The position numbers were made by a program, and so were the translations under genes. The notes below the pieces were generated by a model that saw only the letters and a list, made by a program, of their open reading frames with translations, searched no databases and had not been told where the DNA came from. From GH45 sp046704385 (lineage in GTDB: Bacteria > Bacteroidota > Bacteroidia > Bacteroidales > SZUA-534), in the NCBI GenBank assembly GCA_046704385.1, contig JBJKSB010000013.1:124001-188000 (forward strand): DNA of 64,000 nucleotides, in the 5' to 3' direction. Positions 43,483-53,107 of the stretch are shown here, piece after piece. Positions within the stretch are counted from its first letter, which is position 1; each line of letters begins with the position of its first letter.

Positions 43483-44298
43483 TTAGTACTCCGGATTCTG
43501 TTTTATGCTGGCTTTTTCAAAATATTTTTTCAGAATCAGATAAATAGTATAACTTATTAAAAGACAAAGCAACAGGAGTGATATATAATAAAAATTACTG
43601 CCGATTATATCTTTGAATGTAACCTCAATTCCCTGGAATTTCTTTGCCAGGTAAAAGCTAAAAGTATTGTTAACAAAATGGATGAATATACCTGGCCAGA
43701 TAGAACGGGTTTTCCAGTAAATCCATCCTATTACTGTACCAATAGCAAATGCCGCTACAAATTGCCAGGGATTGAGATGTGCAATTCCAAAGATAACAGC
43801 CGATAAAATAATAGCCATTTTGGGTGGATATTTTTCGAGGAATTTTTTAAGGATGATCCCTCTGAATATCAGTTCTTCTAATACAGGAGCAGCTATACAT
43901 AAAGTAAGAAATCCCTGGAAGTTAATTTGCAAGGCTTGTTCAAACAAAATTCTGACGGATTCGGGCATAGGAATTAAACTTACAATACTTTCAAGAATAA
44001 TTGCCAACGCAATTACCAGGGGAATTAAAACCAGATAAACTATGATGCCCACTTTATTTGTATCAAAGGTTACAACCAGGGTCCATCTTCGCACCAGTGC
44101 CAATGAAAGCAAAAATGTCACAGTGTAACTGATAAAAATAAACCAGTCTTTAATTCCCGGTAAAACATGAGTTGACATTTCAACGGTTGCACCAATCAGG
44201 AAGTAAATTAAATTGGCAATTGCAATAAATAGCAAGGCATGGTAAAAACCGAATTTTGTCTTCCGGTTTCCAATTATATCTGTAAGTTGTGTGTTCAT
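43483..44298 (-). CDS. CPBP-family intramembrane metalloprotease
   Basis: A 271-residue membrane protein with about eight predicted membrane segments. The CAAX/bacteriocin-processing protease motifs are present: EELIFRG (Glu-Glu-x-x-x-Arg motif), FGIAHLNPWQF with a metal-binding His, and FVNNTFSF, where the family usually has His-x-x-x-Asn/Asp near the C-terminus (here FIHFVNN). Members are putative metalloproteases of the Rce1 type, involved in protein processing or in resistance to peptides; the substrate is unknown. It lies 29 bases upstream of the transglutaminase-like gene and 5 bases after the GNAT gene, so these leftward genes form one operon. Confidence 0.8.
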   Translation of the reverse strand: MNTQLTDIIGNRKTKFGFYHALLFIAIANLIYFLIGATVEMSTHVLPGIKDWFIFISYTVTFLLSLALVRRWTLVVTFDTNKVGIIVYLVLIPLVIALAIILESIVSLIPMPESVRILFEQALQINFQGFLTLCIAAPVLEELIFRGIILKKFLEKYPPKMAIILSAVIFGIAHLNPWQFVAAFAIGTVIGWIYWKTRSIWPGIFIHFVNNTFSFYLAKKFQGIEVTFKDIIGSNFYYISLLLLCLLISYTIYLILKKYFEKASIKQNPEY

Positions 44299-44303
44299 TA
44301 GAA

Positions 44304-44753
44304 TTATAGTATTGAATTATAGGTGCTTATGCCAGAATAATCGCGAATTATATAGGTTTTATAGTCGCCAAGATATTTAAAACCTGCTTTTAGATAAAGA
44401 TTTTCCGCAATTTTATTTTGAACGTGTACCTCAAGTTTAATTTGCATATCGAGTTTCCTGGCAAAATTAAGTGTGGCTTTCATTAATAAATGGGAGAGTT
44501 TTTGTCCCTGAAATTCAGGTTTAATACCAAAATGATGAAGAAAAAGCCTTCGCCCGTCATTGGTTATCCATGAGGTACCTACAATTTTGTGGTTTTGCGA
44601 ATGTTCAAGTATATAAAAAATTCCGCCCTGCTTTTGGGTCTTTTTTATCGATTCCAGATTATCGCCCCTTTCGGGATAACTTAAGCCTGTTTCGATCCAG
44701 ATATCTTCAACTTCTTTAAAATCAGGATCCTTAAACTCTCTTACCGTAAACAT
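44304..44753 (-). CDS. GNAT-family N-acetyltransferase
   Basis: A 149-residue single GNAT domain. The core is HHFGIKPEFQGQKLSHLLMK, in which the acetyl-CoA pyrophosphate loop is Q-G-Q-K-L-S, followed by LEVHVQNKIAENLYLKAGFKYLG, the usual strand-helix-strand end of the fold. No signal peptide. Its substrate cannot be predicted. It begins 5 bases after the stop of the NfeD gene and ends 5 bases before the CPBP protease gene, so it belongs to the same leftward cluster that runs from the CysZ-like gene towards hgcA. Confidence 0.82.
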   Translation of the reverse strand: MFTVREFKDPDFKEVEDIWIETGLSYPERGDNLESIKKTQKQGGIFYILEHSQNHKIVGTSWITNDGRRLFLHHFGIKPEFQGQKLSHLLMKATLNFARKLDMQIKLEVHVQNKIAENLYLKAGFKYLGDYKTYIIRDYSGISTYNSIL

Positions 44754-44758
44754 ATTAA

Positions 44759-46156
44759 TTATTCAGTTTTTACCACATATAACTGGTTCGATTCGTGTTT
44801 TACCACCCGTACTTTCTGGTTTTTATCGATAAAGCCATATTGGGCGACAGCATCATATGGTTCACCATCAATGGTCACTGAACCAGAGGGGCGTAATACT
44901 GTTTCGGCTATGCCTTCTTTTCCAACCAGTTGTTTCAGACTCAGGTTTGAACTTGAAAAACCTTCAGTAGTTGGTTGTGAGGCCTGTAACGCAATTTTTC
45001 CGCCGAAAAAGCTGGATGCAAACAGACGTTGACTGACAATAATTGAGGTAACCAATGATACAAAAAATGAACCCATAACCAAAAGCAGGGCATGGAAAAA
45101 CAAATTGAAAAATAAACCAAATCCTTCAACCTCAAAATCATGAGTACCCACCATGGCCAGGCTAAGTCCGACAATTGACAGAATTATTCCGGAAATTCCG
45201 GTAATACCAAAGCCCGGAATTGCAAAAATTTCAACGGCAATAAGAACTAAACCCAACACAAACAAGGCAATTTCCCAATGGGCTGCAACTCCTTCGAGGT
45301 AAAGCGGTGCAAAATAAAGAATGGCGGCGGTAACTGCTGCGGCCAACGGAAAACCAATTCCCGGAGTTTGTAATTCAAAATAAATTCCGCCAAAGATTAC
45401 CATAATTAATATACTTTGGGCAATTGGGTTTACCAATAATCCGATAAGTTTATCCAGTGAGCCTGGTTTGTATTCTTTAATCACTACCGGATTCAGTGAT
45501 TCTTTTTCAATCAGTTCTTTAACATTATCCACAATACCGTCGCAAAACCCGTATTTCACAGCTTCGTTAGCCGTGAAGGTTATTACTTTGCCGGTATCAA
45601 TTACGCCTTTTACATACATGTCGGGGTCAACCATGGCCTCCGCAATAGCCGGATTGCGTTTCCATTTAAAGGTAGTATCCTTTCCATGGATTATGGTGTC
45701 TTTTCCATGGGCTTCAGCTGTTGCCCTCATGGTACTTCGCATATAACTCTGGTATTTATCGGGCATGGCAGCTCCGGTTTGGTTTACCACGGTTGCGGCA
45801 CCAATATTGGCTCCGGGACGCATAAAAATTTTGTCGCAGGCAATTGAAATCAATGCACCTGCTGATGCGGCATTGTTATCAACAAATACATAAACAGGTA
45901 TATCGCTGTTTAAAATCCTGGTTCGGATGGAATCGGCTGAAACCACCATGCCGCCGTATGTATTCATGTGAATCAGAATTATATCAGCATGAATATTTTC
46001 TGCCATTTCAAAGGCTTTTTGGGTTTTGCGCCATAGGGCAGGAGCCACTTCTTCTTTCATGTCAAATTTAAGGATAACTGTGGTATCCTTTGAACCGGCA
46101 AAAACGCATGATATTATGCTTGTTAGAAGTAAAATGATGAAAAGGTGTTTTTTCAT
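44759..46156 (-). CDS. NfeD-family membrane-bound ClpP-class serine protease
   Basis: A 465-residue long-form NfeD from the ATG at 46156 (signal peptide MKKHLFIILLLTSIISC; an ATG at 46165 adds three residues). The N-terminal 200 residues are a ClpP-like protease: NTYGGMVVSADSIRT, then NNAASAGALISIACD with the catalytic Ser of SAGA and a lysine-rich helix. Five membrane segments follow (~residues 240-375) and a C-terminal OB-fold NfeD domain with GKEGIAETVLRPSG. These proteins sit in the inner membrane with stomatin/SPFH partners and take part in membrane protein quality control. No stomatin gene is adjacent. It begins 20 bases after the CysZ-like gene. Confidence 0.9.
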   Translation of the reverse strand: MKKHLFIILLLTSIISCVFAGSKDTTVILKFDMKEEVAPALWRKTQKAFEMAENIHADIILIHMNTYGGMVVSADSIRTRILNSDIPVYVFVDNNAASAGALISIACDKIFMRPGANIGAATVVNQTGAAMPDKYQSYMRSTMRATAEAHGKDTIIHGKDTTFKWKRNPAIAEAMVDPDMYVKGVIDTGKVITFTANEAVKYGFCDGIVDNVKELIEKESLNPVVIKEYKPGSLDKLIGLLVNPIAQSILIMVIFGGIYFELQTPGIGFPLAAAVTAAILYFAPLYLEGVAAHWEIALFVLGLVLIAVEIFAIPGFGITGISGIILSIVGLSLAMVGTHDFEVEGFGLFFNLFFHALLLVMGSFFVSLVTSIIVSQRLFASSFFGGKIALQASQPTTEGFSSSNLSLKQLVGKEGIAETVLRPSGSVTIDGEPYDAVAQYGFIDKNQKVRVVKHESNQLYVVKTE

Positions 46157-46176
46157 AGGGTACATTTTTAATGATC

Positions 46177-46974
46177 TTAAATATTTGACCCCTTAATTTC
46201 GGGGATTTCATTCATAGCCAGCGTAGCTCCAACTGTCGATACAATTGCAGTAAAGCCAGCCAGCATTATGCCGCAAAACGGAATAAACAAAGTTAAGGAG
46301 AATAGCAAACCATTTGCAATAGCCATGCCTCTGTATTTTCGCATTAAATTTATGCTTTCACGCACTTTTAACCGGCGACGTTCGCTGGTATAATCCATGT
46401 ATGAAAAACCATAAAAATAGGCCGATACAAAAAAGAGAAATACTGCAGCTACAGGCCCTGATACAATGTTTATTACCGGTAGCAAGGTAGCAATTAATAC
46501 TAAAATAGTAATTCCGGTTTGGTAAACCATGTTTCGCAGGGCAATTCTGATTCCACGCCAAATATCTTCAAAAAACTGACCCATTGAAAAAGGGAAATCA
46601 GTCTGGTTTAAAATTTGATCTGTCCGTTCACTTATCCATGCAAATAATGGCGATAATATTATCAGAATTATGTAGCCGCTGAAATAAACAAAAACAAAAA
46701 AGAAAAGTACCTGCATCAGGAATTTTACCAGCCACTCTAAAATGCCGGGTAGCATTTCCATAAACCTGGAATTGCCGGCGTGAGTAAACCATTGATCAAT
46801 AGAGTGATTGGAGAGGTTCGCTAAAAAATCCATCAGCATAAAGCCGCCGAAGTACATTATAATATTGATAATCAGAGGAATTAGAAAGGTCCACCATAAC
46901 CGGTTGTTAAATATAAAGGGTATTGCTTTAAAAAAACTTTTAAAACCCGTTGAAAATCCGTTAAATGCTTTCAC
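46177..46974 (-). CDS. CysZ/EI24-like membrane protein
   Basis: A 265-residue protein with about five hydrophobic segments, including LIPLIINIIMYFGGFML, VLFFFVFVYFSGYIILIILSPL and GMAIANGLLFSLTLFIPF. The arrangement and the motif YTSERRRLKVRESINLMRKYRG resemble the EI24 domain family of CysZ sulfate-uptake proteins; sulfate transport itself is not shown here. It is the first gene of the leftward cluster NfeD-GNAT-CPBP-transglutaminase, with 20 bases to NfeD. The 119 bases to the divergent glycosyltransferase form the shared promoter region. An alternative is a general membrane protein of the same fold with no link to sulfate. Confidence 0.75.
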   Translation of the reverse strand: MKAFNGFSTGFKSFFKAIPFIFNNRLWWTFLIPLIINIIMYFGGFMLMDFLANLSNHSIDQWFTHAGNSRFMEMLPGILEWLVKFLMQVLFFFVFVYFSGYIILIILSPLFAWISERTDQILNQTDFPFSMGQFFEDIWRGIRIALRNMVYQTGITILVLIATLLPVINIVSGPVAAVFLFFVSAYFYGFSYMDYTSERRRLKVRESINLMRKYRGMAIANGLLFSLTLFIPFCGIMLAGFTAIVSTVGATLAMNEIPEIKGSNI

Positions 46975-47063
46975 AATAATGGTATTTATTTATATGATTC
47001 GGAATTAAAGTTAATTAATGTTATCCATTTATCAATCATTAAATAGGTATCGAATATAATCCT

Positions 47064-47071
47064 TATTTTTG
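47064..47071 (+). promoter_or_regulatory. -7 element (TATTTTTG) before the glycosyltransferase gene
   Basis: Exact TAnnTTTG match, 22 bases before the ATG at 47094. Confidence 0.5.
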
Positions 47072-47093
47072 CCGCTAAAATAGAAATAATACC

Positions 47094-47960
47094 ATGAAGG
47101 TTTCGGGTTTTTCATTTATCAGAAATGCTATAAAGTACGATTATCCTGTTGTTGAGGCTATTAAATCGGTTTTACCGCTTTGCGATGAGTTTGTTGTGGC
47201 TGTGGGTAATAGCGACGACGATACGTTAAACCTCATTAAAAATATTGATAGTCGTATCAAAATTGTTGAATCTATCTGGGACGACAGTTTACGTGAAGGC
47301 GGAAGAGTGTTGGCGCTTGAAACCGATAAAGCCTTTAAAGCTGTTAGCAATGATTCCGATTGGTGCTTTTATATCCAGGGTGATGAAGTTATTCACGAAG
47401 ACTACCTGCCCAAAGTATCAGAAGCAATGACCAAGTGGAAAGATAATCCTGCAGTAGATGGATTACTTTTCAAGTACAAGCATTTTTACGGGTCGTACGA
47501 TTATGTAGGAACTTCACTTAATTGGTATCCACACGAAATAAGGGTAATCAAAAATAACAGTGAAATATATTCCTATCGCGATGCACAAGGCTTCAGAAAG
47601 GGGTATAACCAGAAATTAAATGTAAAACCTGTCGAGGCTTTTATTTACCATTATGGCTGGGTGAAAGATCCACGGGCCATGCAATTAAAGCAGGAGAATT
47701 TTCATAAACTCTGGCACAACGATGAGTGGGTCGATCAAAATGTTATTAAAGCCTCGGAATTTGATTATTCGGTGATTGATGCCCTTGAAAAGTTTACCGG
47801 CTCACATCCCAAAGTTATGTATGAACGCATTGCAAGGCTTAACTGGAAATTTGATCACGATATATCCATGAACCATACTAAGTTTAAAGACAGGATAAAA
47901 AAAATGATAACCAAAATGTTTGGCATTCATATTGGCTATAAGAATTACAGGATTATTTGA
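47094..47960 (+). CDS. GT2-like glycosyltransferase
   Basis: A 288-residue GT-A-fold protein. The start MKVSGFSFIRNAIKYDYP is a typical GT2-like N-terminus, VAVGNSDDDTLNLI gives the nucleotide-binding acid cluster, and FYIQGDEVIHEDYL has the D-x-D-like metal site in the form QGDE. It is soluble with no membrane segment. The donor and acceptor cannot be named; similar lone enzymes in Bacteroidota take part in lipopolysaccharide or surface glycan synthesis. It has its own promoter element. It is followed by a gene-free 258-base stretch with a strong palindrome, after which purB begins. Confidence 0.85.
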   Translation: MKVSGFSFIRNAIKYDYPVVEAIKSVLPLCDEFVVAVGNSDDDTLNLIKNIDSRIKIVESIWDDSLREGGRVLALETDKAFKAVSNDSDWCFYIQGDEVIHEDYLPKVSEAMTKWKDNPAVDGLLFKYKHFYGSYDYVGTSLNWYPHEIRVIKNNSEIYSYRDAQGFRKGYNQKLNVKPVEAFIYHYGWVKDPRAMQLKQENFHKLWHNDEWVDQNVIKASEFDYSVIDALEKFTGSHPKVMYERIARLNWKFDHDISMNHTKFKDRIKKMITKMFGIHIGYKNYRII

Positions 47961-47999
47961 ATTTACACAGTGTCATGTCTCATAAGAAAGATTTTTCCG

Positions 48000-48043
48000 T
48001 ATTTTCCCCTTTGCGCCGCGGCGGATTTCCCAAGGGGAAAATA
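48000..48043. repeat. Palindromic intergenic element (TATTTTCCCCTT/AAGGGGAAAATA)
   Basis: A perfect 12-bp inverted repeat at 48000-48011 and 48032-48043 encloses a GC-rich core with a second palindrome, GCCGCGGC (48015-48022). A related compact form, TTTCCCC-TG-GGGGAAA, occurs at 62152-62167. It may end the glycosyltransferase transcript in both directions or be a short dispersed repeat. Confidence 0.55.
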
Positions 48044-48185
48044 AGTATAATTAAATCTTGTTTGTCTTGTACAAATTTCAATTTTCATTCAGGATTGATG
48101 ATCAGAGAGGGGAAATGACAATAATATTTAAAATGGTATAGTTCTAAATTTAAAATTTTGTTAAAACAGGTCAGTAAATAATTTT

Positions 48186-48193
48186 TAATTTTG
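48186..48193 (+). promoter_or_regulatory. -7 element (TAATTTTG) before purB
   Basis: Exact TAnnTTTG match, 25 bases before the ATG. A TTTTG word ends at 48160, 25 bases upstream, slightly further than the usual -33 distance. Confidence 0.5.
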
Positions 48194-48218
48194 CAGCGAA
48201 AACAATATAAATTATAAA

Positions 48219-49565
48219 ATGAAATTAGAAGATTTAACAGCAGTTTCACCTATTGATGGAAGGTATCGTTCAAAAATTGAAGAACTTGATAATTACTTTT
48301 CAGAGTATGCTTTAATAAAATATCGTGTATTGGTTGAAATTGAATATTTTATTGCATTGTGTGAAATTCCGTTAAAACCACTTGACAGTTTAGACAAAAA
48401 GCTTTATAAAGATTTGCGCGAAATATACGGGAGCTTTACACTTGCTGATGCAGTTCGAATTAAAGAGATTGAAAATATTACCAATCACGATGTAAAAGCG
48501 GTTGAATATTTTATAAAAGAGAAGTTTGATGTTTTAAAACTCGAAAAATTTAAAGAGTTTATCCATTTTGGGCTAACCTCGCAGGATATCAATAATACGG
48601 CAATTCCTTACTCATTGCGCGATGCCATTCAGCAGGTATTTTACCCTTTGCTGGAGGATGTAATCGAGTTATTATCAGGGTTTGCCGATCAGTGGCGCGA
48701 TATTACTTTGCTGGCCCGTACTCACGGACAACCGGCTTCGCCTACCCGTTTGGGTAAGGAAATTATGGTGTTTGTGGAGCGGCTGGAAAAACAGTTGAAT
48801 TTATTGAAGGCAATTCCCTGTTCAGCTAAATTTGGCGGAGCCACCGGTAATTTTAATGCACACCAGGTAGCTTTTCCTGATGTTGACTGGGTAGAGTTTT
48901 CAAATAATTTTGTGGGAAATGTTTTGAATTTAGAACGGCTTCAAACTACTACCCAGATTTCGCATTACGACGATATGGCTGCTATTTTTGATAACCTGCG
49001 CCGCATCAATACCATTATCATTGATCTCGACCGGGATATGTGGACTTACATTTCCATGGATTATTTTAAACAAAAAATTAAAAAAGGTGAAGTTGGATCG
49101 TCAGCTATGCCACATAAAGTGAATCCTATCGATTTTGAAAATTCCGAAGGTAACCTGGGTATTGCCAATGCTATTTACGACCATTTATCAAACAAACTTC
49201 CGGTTTCGAGATTACAGCGCGACCTTACAGACTCGACGGTGATCAGGAATATTGGTGTTCCCATGGCTCATAGTTTAATAGCCTTCAAATCATTAAAAAA
49301 GGGACTAGGTAAGCTTTTACTGAACGAAGACAAAATTAAAGCCGACCTGAATGCAAGTTGGGCCGTGGTAGCCGAAGCCATTCAAACAATTTTAAGGCGC
49401 GAGCAATATCCAAATCCTTATGAGGCATTAAAAGAATTAACCCGAACAAACGTTCATATAAATAAAGAATCAATTCATGAGTTTATCCAGGGACTTAATG
49501 TTTCGGATGATATAAAAAATGAGTTGATGAAAATTACCCCGTTTAATTATACCGGTATTTATTAA
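48219..49565 (+). CDS. purB: Adenylosuccinate lyase
   Basis: A 448-residue cytoplasmic lyase of the fumarase/aspartase superfamily. Visible motifs are ITNHDVKAVEYFIKE, HFGLTSQDINNTA, LARTHGQPASPTRLG with the catalytic His, and the signature loop GSSAMPHKVNPIDFENSEGN. It cleaves succinyl-AMP to AMP and SAICAR to AICAR in purine synthesis. The length fits the PurB group found in Bacteroidota and E. coli. It is separated by 11 bases from a following ABC exporter gene, so they may be co-transcribed, although no functional link is evident. Confidence 0.96.
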   Translation: MKLEDLTAVSPIDGRYRSKIEELDNYFSEYALIKYRVLVEIEYFIALCEIPLKPLDSLDKKLYKDLREIYGSFTLADAVRIKEIENITNHDVKAVEYFIKEKFDVLKLEKFKEFIHFGLTSQDINNTAIPYSLRDAIQQVFYPLLEDVIELLSGFADQWRDITLLARTHGQPASPTRLGKEIMVFVERLEKQLNLLKAIPCSAKFGGATGNFNAHQVAFPDVDWVEFSNNFVGNVLNLERLQTTTQISHYDDMAAIFDNLRRINTIIIDLDRDMWTYISMDYFKQKIKKGEVGSSAMPHKVNPIDFENSEGNLGIANAIYDHLSNKLPVSRLQRDLTDSTVIRNIGVPMAHSLIAFKSLKKGLGKLLLNEDKIKADLNASWAVVAEAIQTILRREQYPNPYEALKELTRTNVHINKESIHEFIQGLNVSDDIKNELMKITPFNYTGIY

Positions 49566-49576
49566 AACTTTGCATT

Positions 49577-51400
49577 TTGAAAGGAATATCCAGAATTCTT
49601 GATTACGTATTCCCCACTTACAGAAGGAATGCTATTTTGTATTTGTTATTCAATATCCTGTCTACTTTTTTCAGCCTGTTTTCGCTGGTTATGATAAAAC
49701 CGTTACTGGAAGTATTATTTTCGAGGCAACAGGTTTTTGAAGCACCGGGTGCATTTGCTTTTAATATTGCCACTGCCACAAAATACTTTTACTACTATTT
49801 AAACCAGGTACTGATCCACAGTGGACCACTTAAGGGATTGGTATTTGTCATGATTTTTATCGTGACAACCACTTTTTTAAAGTCTATGTTTTTATACCTG
49901 GCTAAATTCGTAATGGTTCCGGTTGCAGCAGGCGTAGTAAGGGATATCAGAAACAATATGTACAAAAAGGCTATTAAGCTGCCTATGGGTTATTACTCTG
50001 AGGAACGGAAAGGCGACATCATGTCGCGAATGACCAATGATGTATCTGAGGTGGAAGTTTCTGTGGTCAGGTCAATTGAGGCTTTGCTTAAGGAGCCGAT
50101 AACTATTATTGTATTATTGATCGGGTTAATTTATATGAGCCCTAAACTTACCCTTTTTATATTTATTATGTTCCCGATTGCGGGTGGTATAATTGGAAAA
50201 GTAGGAAGTACGTTACGCAAAAGTTCCAACGTGGCCCAGTCATTTCTGGGTGATTTAATTACACGTATTGAGGAAACTCTGGGCGGCTTAAGAATTATAA
50301 AAGCCTTTAATGCACAATCGAAATCGGAGAAACGATTCCAGAAAATTAACCAGGATTATACCAATGTAGTTGTTAAAATGGGACGACGCCGTGAGCTGGC
50401 AGTTCCACTAAGTGAGTTTTTGGGAATTCTGACAGTTGCTGTAGTGCTGTGGTTTGGCGGACGAATGGTTCTAAGTAATTCGGGTCAGATTTCCTCTGAA
50501 AGTTTAATTACTTATCTGATCCTTTTTTCACAAATTATTAATCCTGCCAAAGCATTTGTTACTGCACTGTATAGTGTGCAAAAAGGTTTGGCAGCCGCCG
50601 ATCGTATAAATGTAGTGATTGATGCCGAAATTGCCATTCAAAACCGTCCGGATGCAATAAGTGTAGATGGATTTAAAGATGTAATTAAATACAATAAGGT
50701 CTTTTTTAAATACAAAACTGATTTTGTGATCAACGGCATCAACCTGACCATAAAAAGAGGACAAACCATTGCATTGGTGGGCCAGTCGGGTTCAGGCAAA
50801 ACCACCATGGTTGATTTATTGCCCCGGTTTTACGATATTAATGAAGGCTCAATTACCATTGATGGAAATGATATCCGGGATATCCGGATTGATGAGTTAC
50901 GTAAACTGATGGGTATTGTAAACCAGGAAAGTATTTTATTTAACGATACCATTTTTAATAACATTGCTTTTGGGGTGGAACATGCTACCAAAGAACAGGT
51001 TGTTGAAGCCGCTAAAATAGCCAATGCACATAATTTTATTATGGAAACACCCAACGGTTATGATACTAATATTGGCGACAGGGGTGGAAATCTTTCAGGC
51101 GGTCAGCGCCAACGATTAAGCATTGCACGTGCAGTATTGGCTAATCCCGCCATTATGATTTTTGATGAAGCCACCTCGGCACTTGATACAGAATCGGAAA
51201 AGCTCGTACAGGAATCATTAAACCGTTTAATGGAAAACAGAACTTCATTGGTAATTGCACACCGATTATCAACCGTAATACATGCCGATCTTATATGCGT
51301 TTTGCATGAAGGCAAAATTGTTGAAATGGGCAATCATAAAGAGTTGATAGCGCTTAATGGCTATTATAAAAAGCTTAATGATGCCCAAATATTTGCTTAA
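49577..51400 (+). CDS. MsbA-like ABC exporter with fused ATPase (TTG start)
   Basis: A 607-residue half-transporter: six membrane segments within residues ~15-310 (with MSRMTNDVSEVEVSVVRS as the coupling region) and an ATPase with Walker A GQSGSGKT, signature LSGGQRQRLSIARA, Walker B IMIFDEATSAL and switch IAHRLSTV. The order and length match lipid A flippase MsbA and related multidrug exporters; many Bacteroidota carry several such genes and the substrate is open. No ATG fits the N-terminus, so the start is the TTG at 49577 (MKGISRILDYVFP), 11 bases after purB. The next gene, a membrane glycosyltransferase, follows 11 bases later. Confidence 0.88.
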   Translation: MKGISRILDYVFPTYRRNAILYLLFNILSTFFSLFSLVMIKPLLEVLFSRQQVFEAPGAFAFNIATATKYFYYYLNQVLIHSGPLKGLVFVMIFIVTTTFLKSMFLYLAKFVMVPVAAGVVRDIRNNMYKKAIKLPMGYYSEERKGDIMSRMTNDVSEVEVSVVRSIEALLKEPITIIVLLIGLIYMSPKLTLFIFIMFPIAGGIIGKVGSTLRKSSNVAQSFLGDLITRIEETLGGLRIIKAFNAQSKSEKRFQKINQDYTNVVVKMGRRRELAVPLSEFLGILTVAVVLWFGGRMVLSNSGQISSESLITYLILFSQIINPAKAFVTALYSVQKGLAAADRINVVIDAEIAIQNRPDAISVDGFKDVIKYNKVFFKYKTDFVINGINLTIKRGQTIALVGQSGSGKTTMVDLLPRFYDINEGSITIDGNDIRDIRIDELRKLMGIVNQESILFNDTIFNNIAFGVEHATKEQVVEAAKIANAHNFIMETPNGYDTNIGDRGGNLSGGQRQRLSIARAVLANPAIMIFDEATSALDTESEKLVQESLNRLMENRTSLVIAHRLSTVIHADLICVLHEGKIVEMGNHKELIALNGYYKKLNDAQIFA

Positions 51401-51411
51401 ATATCCGATAC

Positions 51412-53001
51412 ATGAATAAAATAAAGCAGTTTTATACTGATCATCCTTTAAAAAGTATTCTCATACTTGCTTTTCTGGTAAGGTTTATAGCAGTAGTTTT
51501 TTCTCAGGGTTACGGTTTTCACGACGATCATTTTCTGGTTATCGAAGCCGCTGAATCGTGGGTTGAAGGTAATACCTGGAATAACTGGATGCCCTGGGTT
51601 CAAAAGCAGATTGATCCTGCGGTAAAAGCAGTACCTCAGGGACATAGCCTGGTGTATCCCGGAATACATTACTTATTTTTTACTGTAATGGAGTTTTTTG
51701 GTTTGCATAATCCGAAGGCCAAAATGTTTTTAATCAGGTTAATTCATGCATTGTTTTCACTTTTAGTAGTTTTTTATGGATATAAGATTACCCGTCATTA
51801 CACAGGCGAACGAATTGCCAAACAGGTTGGGTTAATTTTGGCATTGCTCTGGGTAATGCCATTTATTAGCGTGCATAACCTGGTTGAGGTAGTATGTATT
51901 CCATTTTTATTGTGGGGTTTATGGCTCCTGATAAAGTATGAAGATGATAAACCCGATTTCAAAAAATATTTTTGGACAGGAGTGGTAATGGCACTGGCTA
52001 TTTCTATCCGATTTCAAACTGTGATAGTAATAGGCGGAGCAGGTCTGGTTTTATTGTTTCAAAAACGTTGGAAAGCTACTTTGGCATTTGGACTGGGGGC
52101 TTTGGTAAGTTTTGTGGTACTTCAGTCGCCTATTGACTATGCAATTTGGGGCAAACCATTTGCCGAGTTTGCGGAGTATGTACGTTATAACCTGGAGGCC
52201 AAAAATGGTTATGGATATAATGTGTGGTATATGTATACAACCGTTTTGGGAGGTTTGGTAATTCCTCCGCTTGGATTGTTTTTATTTTTTGGCTGGTTTG
52301 CCGTACTGCGTAAATATCCCCTATTATTCTGGCCCTCGTTTTTGTTCTTTGCCTTTCACAATTATTTTCCAAATAAACAGGAACGCTTTATATTACCCAT
52401 TTTACCATTGTTTATTGTCGCCGGAGTAATTGGCTGGTGGACTTTTATGGATAAATCGAAATTCTGGAATACGCACAAAAAATTATTTAAAGGCGGAATG
52501 GTTTTTTTCTGGGTACTTAATTTTATTGCCCTGCCGGTTTTTTCTACAACCTATTCAAAGCGGTCGCGATGCGAAACCATGGTATACCTGGGTAAACTAA
52601 AAGATGCAAAAACCATTATTGTGGAAGAATCAGTCCGAACCGGAACTACTATGTTCCCTATGTTTTATGCTGGTAAGGATATGCAGTTATATCAACTTGA
52701 TACCTATAACATAAGTGATTCAGTTAATTTTAAAAAGCCGCGTGCATTGGAACGTTATTCGGAAAATATAATTACACCAGGTGAAATTGCTCATAACAAT
52801 TGGCCTAAACCTGATTATATTGCCTTTGTAAATGATAGAAATCTCGAAGTGAGGGTTAATAAGATGAAATTTTACTATCCTGAATTAGAACTTGTTAGGG
52901 TAATTAATCCGAGTTATATCGATTTGCTGATGAAAAAATTAACACCGTCAAATAACAATCAACTGGTATATATATATAAATTGAACAAAATCGTTAAATA
53001 G
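51412..53001 (+). CDS. Membrane glycosyltransferase (GT-C fold, PMT/GT22-like)
   Basis: A 529-residue protein with about ten membrane segments and an acidic motif in the first external loop (GYGFHDDHFLVIEAAESW), typical of GT-C enzymes that use polyprenyl-phosphate sugars as donors. The C-terminal ~130 residues are soluble. It resembles Alg9/PIG-B-type or dolichyl-phosphate-mannose-type transferases, but the sugar and acceptor are unknown. It follows the MsbA-like exporter by 11 bases and reads the same way, so both may act in envelope glycan or lipid assembly. It ends 106 bases before the SiaB-like gene. Confidence 0.85.
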   Translation: MNKIKQFYTDHPLKSILILAFLVRFIAVVFSQGYGFHDDHFLVIEAAESWVEGNTWNNWMPWVQKQIDPAVKAVPQGHSLVYPGIHYLFFTVMEFFGLHNPKAKMFLIRLIHALFSLLVVFYGYKITRHYTGERIAKQVGLILALLWVMPFISVHNLVEVVCIPFLLWGLWLLIKYEDDKPDFKKYFWTGVVMALAISIRFQTVIVIGGAGLVLLFQKRWKATLAFGLGALVSFVVLQSPIDYAIWGKPFAEFAEYVRYNLEAKNGYGYNVWYMYTTVLGGLVIPPLGLFLFFGWFAVLRKYPLLFWPSFLFFAFHNYFPNKQERFILPILPLFIVAGVIGWWTFMDKSKFWNTHKKLFKGGMVFFWVLNFIALPVFSTTYSKRSRCETMVYLGKLKDAKTIIVEESVRTGTTMFPMFYAGKDMQLYQLDTYNISDSVNFKKPRALERYSENIITPGEIAHNNWPKPDYIAFVNDRNLEVRVNKMKFYYPELELVRVINPSYIDLLMKKLTPSNNNQLVYIYKLNKIVK

Positions 53002-53107
53002 CCGTTAAAATTTATAATTTGTATATTATGTTATAAATTTTCGAAAAAATACTTATTTTTAACCAACGTAATAAGACAATTAGCTTGGAATCAGAAAAAA
53101 TTGAACA

